Positions 61,315 through 64,000 of a stretch of 64,000 bases of DNA are shown here, one piece after another. The position numbers were made by a program, and so were the translations under genes. The number at the start of each line of letters is the position of its first letter. Position 1 is the stretch's first letter. The DNA lies in contig JAJQGJ010000017.1 in NCBI GenBank assembly GCA_021200565.1, positions 1 to 64,000 of the forward strand. The letters are read 5' to 3'. The DNA comes from Oscillospiraceae bacterium. GTDB taxonomy: Bacteria > Bacillota > Clostridia > Oscillospirales > Ruminococcaceae. Below the pieces are notes generated by a model. That model did no database searches and was not told the origin of the DNA. It was given only the letters and a program-made list of their open reading frames with translations.

Positions 61315-63591
61315 ATGGCAGAAGTAGATAAAGAAATAAAAACCGAAGTAAAGGTTGAAACATCGAAAAAGGTGGTTTTAACTGCTGAGGAGAACGGAAG
61401 AATTGCGGATGAAGCTTATAAGGGCTTCATTGATTCAATAGTTGCTCTCGATAAAAATTATAATATCGAAAAGATTGAGCAGGCTTATCAGCTTGCTCGT
61501 GAAAAGCATGCAGGACAGTTTCGTGAATCTGGAGAGCCATACATCATCCACCCGATAGCTGTTGCAAAGATATTGGTCGAACTTGGCATGGATGCGGATA
61601 CCATCTGTGCGGCACTTCTCCACGATGTTATTGAAGACACCGGCACTCCCTACGGCGAGCTTAAAAAGAGATTTGGCGAGGATGTCGCCAACCTCGTCGA
61701 CGGTGTTACAAAGCTGAATCAGGTCGCCCTCTACTCAAAGGAGGAGCAGCAGGCGGAGAATATCCGAAAAATGCTTCTCTCAATGTCGAAGGACATAAGA
61801 GTCATCATAATAAAGCTTGCTGACAGACTCCATAACATGAGAACACTCGGTTATCGCAGTGAGGAAAAGAGGAGAAGCGTATCCCTTGAAACGATGAGCA
61901 TATTCGTCCCTCTTGCAAACCGTTTGGGAATCAGACAGATGAAAGAGGAGCTTGAGGATTTAGCATTCTCATACCTTGACCCCTTTGCCTACAACGAAAT
62001 AGAGCAGCTTCTTGAGAAATCAAAGCCTGAGCGTGAAGCCTTTATCGAGCAGATCAAAAAGCGTCTTGCCAAGAGGCTTGAGCAGGACTTCAATCCTCTC
62101 CCGACAATCGAGGGAAGAGTCAAGAGTGCCTATGGAATTTATAAGAAGGTTTATGAGCAGGGAAAGCTCTTTGATGAGATATATGACAAATATGCTGTTC
62201 GTGTTATAGTCAACACAGTAACCGAGTGTTACTATGTGCTTGGCATAGTTCATGATATGTTCCAGCCGATCCCAAACAGGTTCAAGGACTATATTTCCAC
62301 TCCGAAAGCCAATATGTACCAGAGTCTCCATACAACCGTTATGGGTAGGGAAGGAATACCTTTCGAAGTTCAGATAAGAACCTACGAGATGCACCACACC
62401 GCAGAATATGGAATTGCTGCACACTGGAAATACAAAGAAGGCGTCAAGGGCAAATATAAGTATGATGGTCGCCTTAATTGGGTCAGACAAATTCTTGACA
62501 GCCAGCAGGAATCAAATGACGTTGAGGATATAGTCAGAGCTATCAAGGATGACCTTGCTCCCGAGGATGTATTCGCTATGACTCCTAAGGGTGATGTTAT
62601 TTCTTTGCCGCTTGGAGCTACGGTCATCGACTTTGCGTATGCTATACACACTCAGGTCGGACACCGGATGACGGGGGCAAAGGCTGACAAGAAGCTAGTA
62701 CCTCTTGATTATCAGATAAAGACCGGCGAGATAATCGAAATTATAACCACCAAGGATCCGAATCATGGTCCCAACAGAGCCTGGCTAAACATCTGCCAGA
62801 CCAATGAGGCAAAGTCCAAGATTCGTTCCTGGTTCAAAAAGGAACGCAGAGAAGAAAATATCACCGAAGGAAAACAGGAGCTCGAGCGTGAATTCAAACG
62901 TAATCTGATAAGAGTTCCCGAGGGCGAGCTTGAAGACTTCCTGTCTCTTGACATGAAGCGCCATAACTGCGAAACCCTTGATGATTTCTATGCAGCAATC
63001 GGCTATGGCGGCGTCACGCTGTCGAAGATTATGCCGAGGCTCAAGGATGAGTATACGAAGAAGTACATCCAGACTGCAAGCTATAACGACAATCAGAATA
63101 ACCCTGATCAGTTCTCAGGAAGAAAGAAGCCGAGCTCCGGTATCATTGTTGATGGAATGGACAACTGCGTCGTCAAGCTCTCTCAGTGCTGTTCACCGCT
63201 TCCGGGCGACGATATTATCGGATTTATTACTCGAGGTCATGGTGTCTCTGTCCACAAATGCGACTGTATAAATTATCTCTCACAGAAAGATAACGAACCC
63301 GAACGTTGGATTCCTGTCCATTGGGCGGGTAAGGATGAAACAGCAAGCAATTACTACAAGGTAGTTCTTGATGTAATCGGTTATGATAGAATAGGAATTC
63401 TTGCTGACATCATGTCCTGTTTGCAGGAAACGAGAACGATGACCTATGAATCCACAGCAAGGGTCCTCAAAAACGGCAACGCAAGCATCACGCTGACTAT
63501 TAGTGTAGCCGGAACCGCAGAGCTCCAGAATGTTATAACCAGGCTCAAGAAGGTTGAGGGAGTATTCTCGGTTGAAAGAAGCTCAAAGTAG
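61315..63591 (+). CDS. rel: Bifunctional (p)ppGpp synthetase/hydrolase Rel
   Basis: A 758-residue RelA/SpoT homologue. The HD hydrolase domain has LLHDVIEDT with His103-Asp104. The synthetase domain has DYISTPKANMYQSLHTTV. TGS (VFAMTPKGDVISLP), a zinc-finger-like CCSPLPGDDIIG region and a C-terminal ACT domain (DVIGYDRIGILADIM) follow. It makes and degrades (p)ppGpp in the stringent response. GGAGGG precedes the ATG; it lies 16 bases after recJ. Confidence 0.97.
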   Translation: MAEVDKEIKTEVKVETSKKVVLTAEENGRIADEAYKGFIDSIVALDKNYNIEKIEQAYQLAREKHAGQFRESGEPYIIHPIAVAKILVELGMDADTICAALLHDVIEDTGTPYGELKKRFGEDVANLVDGVTKLNQVALYSKEEQQAENIRKMLLSMSKDIRVIIIKLADRLHNMRTLGYRSEEKRRSVSLETMSIFVPLANRLGIRQMKEELEDLAFSYLDPFAYNEIEQLLEKSKPEREAFIEQIKKRLAKRLEQDFNPLPTIEGRVKSAYGIYKKVYEQGKLFDEIYDKYAVRVIVNTVTECYYVLGIVHDMFQPIPNRFKDYISTPKANMYQSLHTTVMGREGIPFEVQIRTYEMHHTAEYGIAAHWKYKEGVKGKYKYDGRLNWVRQILDSQQESNDVEDIVRAIKDDLAPEDVFAMTPKGDVISLPLGATVIDFAYAIHTQVGHRMTGAKADKKLVPLDYQIKTGEIIEIITTKDPNHGPNRAWLNICQTNEAKSKIRSWFKKERREENITEGKQELEREFKRNLIRVPEGELEDFLSLDMKRHNCETLDDFYAAIGYGGVTLSKIMPRLKDEYTKKYIQTASYNDNQNNPDQFSGRKKPSSGIIVDGMDNCVVKLSQCCSPLPGDDIIGFITRGHGVSVHKCDCINYLSQKDNEPERWIPVHWAGKDETASNYYKVVLDVIGYDRIGILADIMSCLQETRTMTYESTARVLKNGNASITLTISVAGTAELQNVITRLKKVEGVFSVERSSK

Positions 63592-63600
63592 GTGCATACT

Positions 63601-64000
63601 ATGGATATAATCACAATCCCTGACATGGGGGATTTTGCAACCAATGCGTATATAGTCAGCTCTGGCAACATTGCTGTCCTGATTGATGCGCCATGTTATC
63701 CTGATATAATTATGGATAGGTTAGGAGAACTCAAGCTCGAAGCAATTCTCCTGACCCATGGTCACGTCGATCATATCTCAGCAGCAGGGGAGCTCAAAGA
63801 GAAAACCGGTTGCAAGGTTTATATCTCACATGAAGATGAGCCGATGCTCCGAAGCTCTAAGCTTTGCCGTGCTGATTATTTTTCTGTTCCATTCTACCCG
63901 TGTAAAGGTGCCGAATGCTTTTCCGATGGCGATGAGCTTATTTTCGGTGATATGACTTTCAAAGTCGTGTCTACCAAAGGTCACACCTACGGCTCTGTTT
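63601..64000 (+). CDS. MBL fold metallo-hydrolase, cut by the window end
   Basis: An open frame of 133 codons runs to the end of the window without a stop. It starts MDIITIPDMGDFATNAYIVS and has the metal motif THGHVDHI (HxHxDH), then STKGHTYGS near the edge, which corresponds to the next metal histidine. This is the N-terminal part of a glyoxalase II-like metallo-beta-lactamase fold hydrolase; the usual length is about 205 residues. It begins nine bases after rel, as often seen in Firmicutes. A weak AGGTG precedes the ATG. Confidence 0.88.
   Translation, partial: MDIITIPDMGDFATNAYIVSSGNIAVLIDAPCYPDIIMDRLGELKLEAILLTHGHVDHISAAGELKEKTGCKVYISHEDEPMLRSSKLCRADYFSVPFYPCKGAECFSDGDELIFGDMTFKVVSTKGHTYGSV

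Overview
The window is a piece of a bacterial chromosome, most likely an anaerobic, plant-fibre-degrading gut clostridium of the Oscillospiraceae/Ruminococcaceae type. This is inferred from a Firmicutes gene set (rapZ-whiA, hprK, cdaA-cdaR, sufCBDSU with an Rrf2 regulator, XpaC/TelA), a biotin-dependent Na+ pump, GH127 and GH26 glycosidases, moderate GC content by eye, frequent TTG starts, and a hairpin-rich intergenic repeat of a kind I associate with that group. No sequence search was possible, so the taxon is a judgement.

Layout. 1-700: the 3' end of an rRNA operon (23S tail, 5S) followed by tRNA-Lys, tRNA-Glu, a terminator, a CAT tRNA and tRNA-Trp. 800-2222: a lipoprotein gene with a phased tandem operator, then a five-hairpin repeat. 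2224-7727: Rrf2/IscR-like regulator divergent from sufC-sufB-sufD-sufS-sufU, an Fe-S cluster assembly operon. 7731-13206 (minus): a GH127 arabinofuranosidase and a four-gene oxaloacetate decarboxylase Na+ pump. 13408-17818 (plus): alpha/beta hydrolase, membrane-fused MurF-like ligase, Ddl and an amidohydrolase. 17868-21902: a tandem operator and a tightly overlapping cassette of lipoprotein, two permeases, ABC ATPase and a second beta-rich exported protein, then a small membrane protein. 21990-23243: M29 aminopeptidase. 23318-28532 (minus): XRE-SdpI-like fusion, then xpaC-telA-phosphohexomutase. 28744-36914 (plus): comM, ispDF, a DUF3343-cysteine desulfurase pair, cdaA-cdaR and an FAD oxidoreductase. 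36958-45209 (minus): Ca2+-type P-ATPase, flavin reductase, PRPP synthetase and potABCD. 45526-64000 (plus): murD, GNAT, a PLP lyase, hprK, a PHP phosphoesterase, murB, rapZ, whiA, dnaE, a GH26 mannanase and an SGNH esterase; then a separate promoter drives recJ-rel-MBL hydrolase, cut by the window end.

Themes. Peptidoglycan precursor synthesis appears in two places (MurF/Ddl and MurD/MurB), close to cell-wall and second-messenger control (CdaA/CdaR, HprK, RapZ, WhiA, Rel). Sulfur mobilisation appears twice: the suf operon, and a second desulfurase beside a small DUF3343 protein. Polysaccharide use appears as GH127, GH26 and an esterase. Most operons are bounded by clear sigma-A-type promoters with 17-bp spacers and by intrinsic terminators; these are listed.

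No clear defence island, prophage, transposase or CRISPR array was seen. The most interesting items are an 11-bp tandem operator shared by two distant lipoprotein promoters, the ABC cassette bracketed by two similar exported proteins, a hairpin that would hide the ribosome binding site of the Ca2+-type ATPase, and a membrane-fused MurF beside Ddl.
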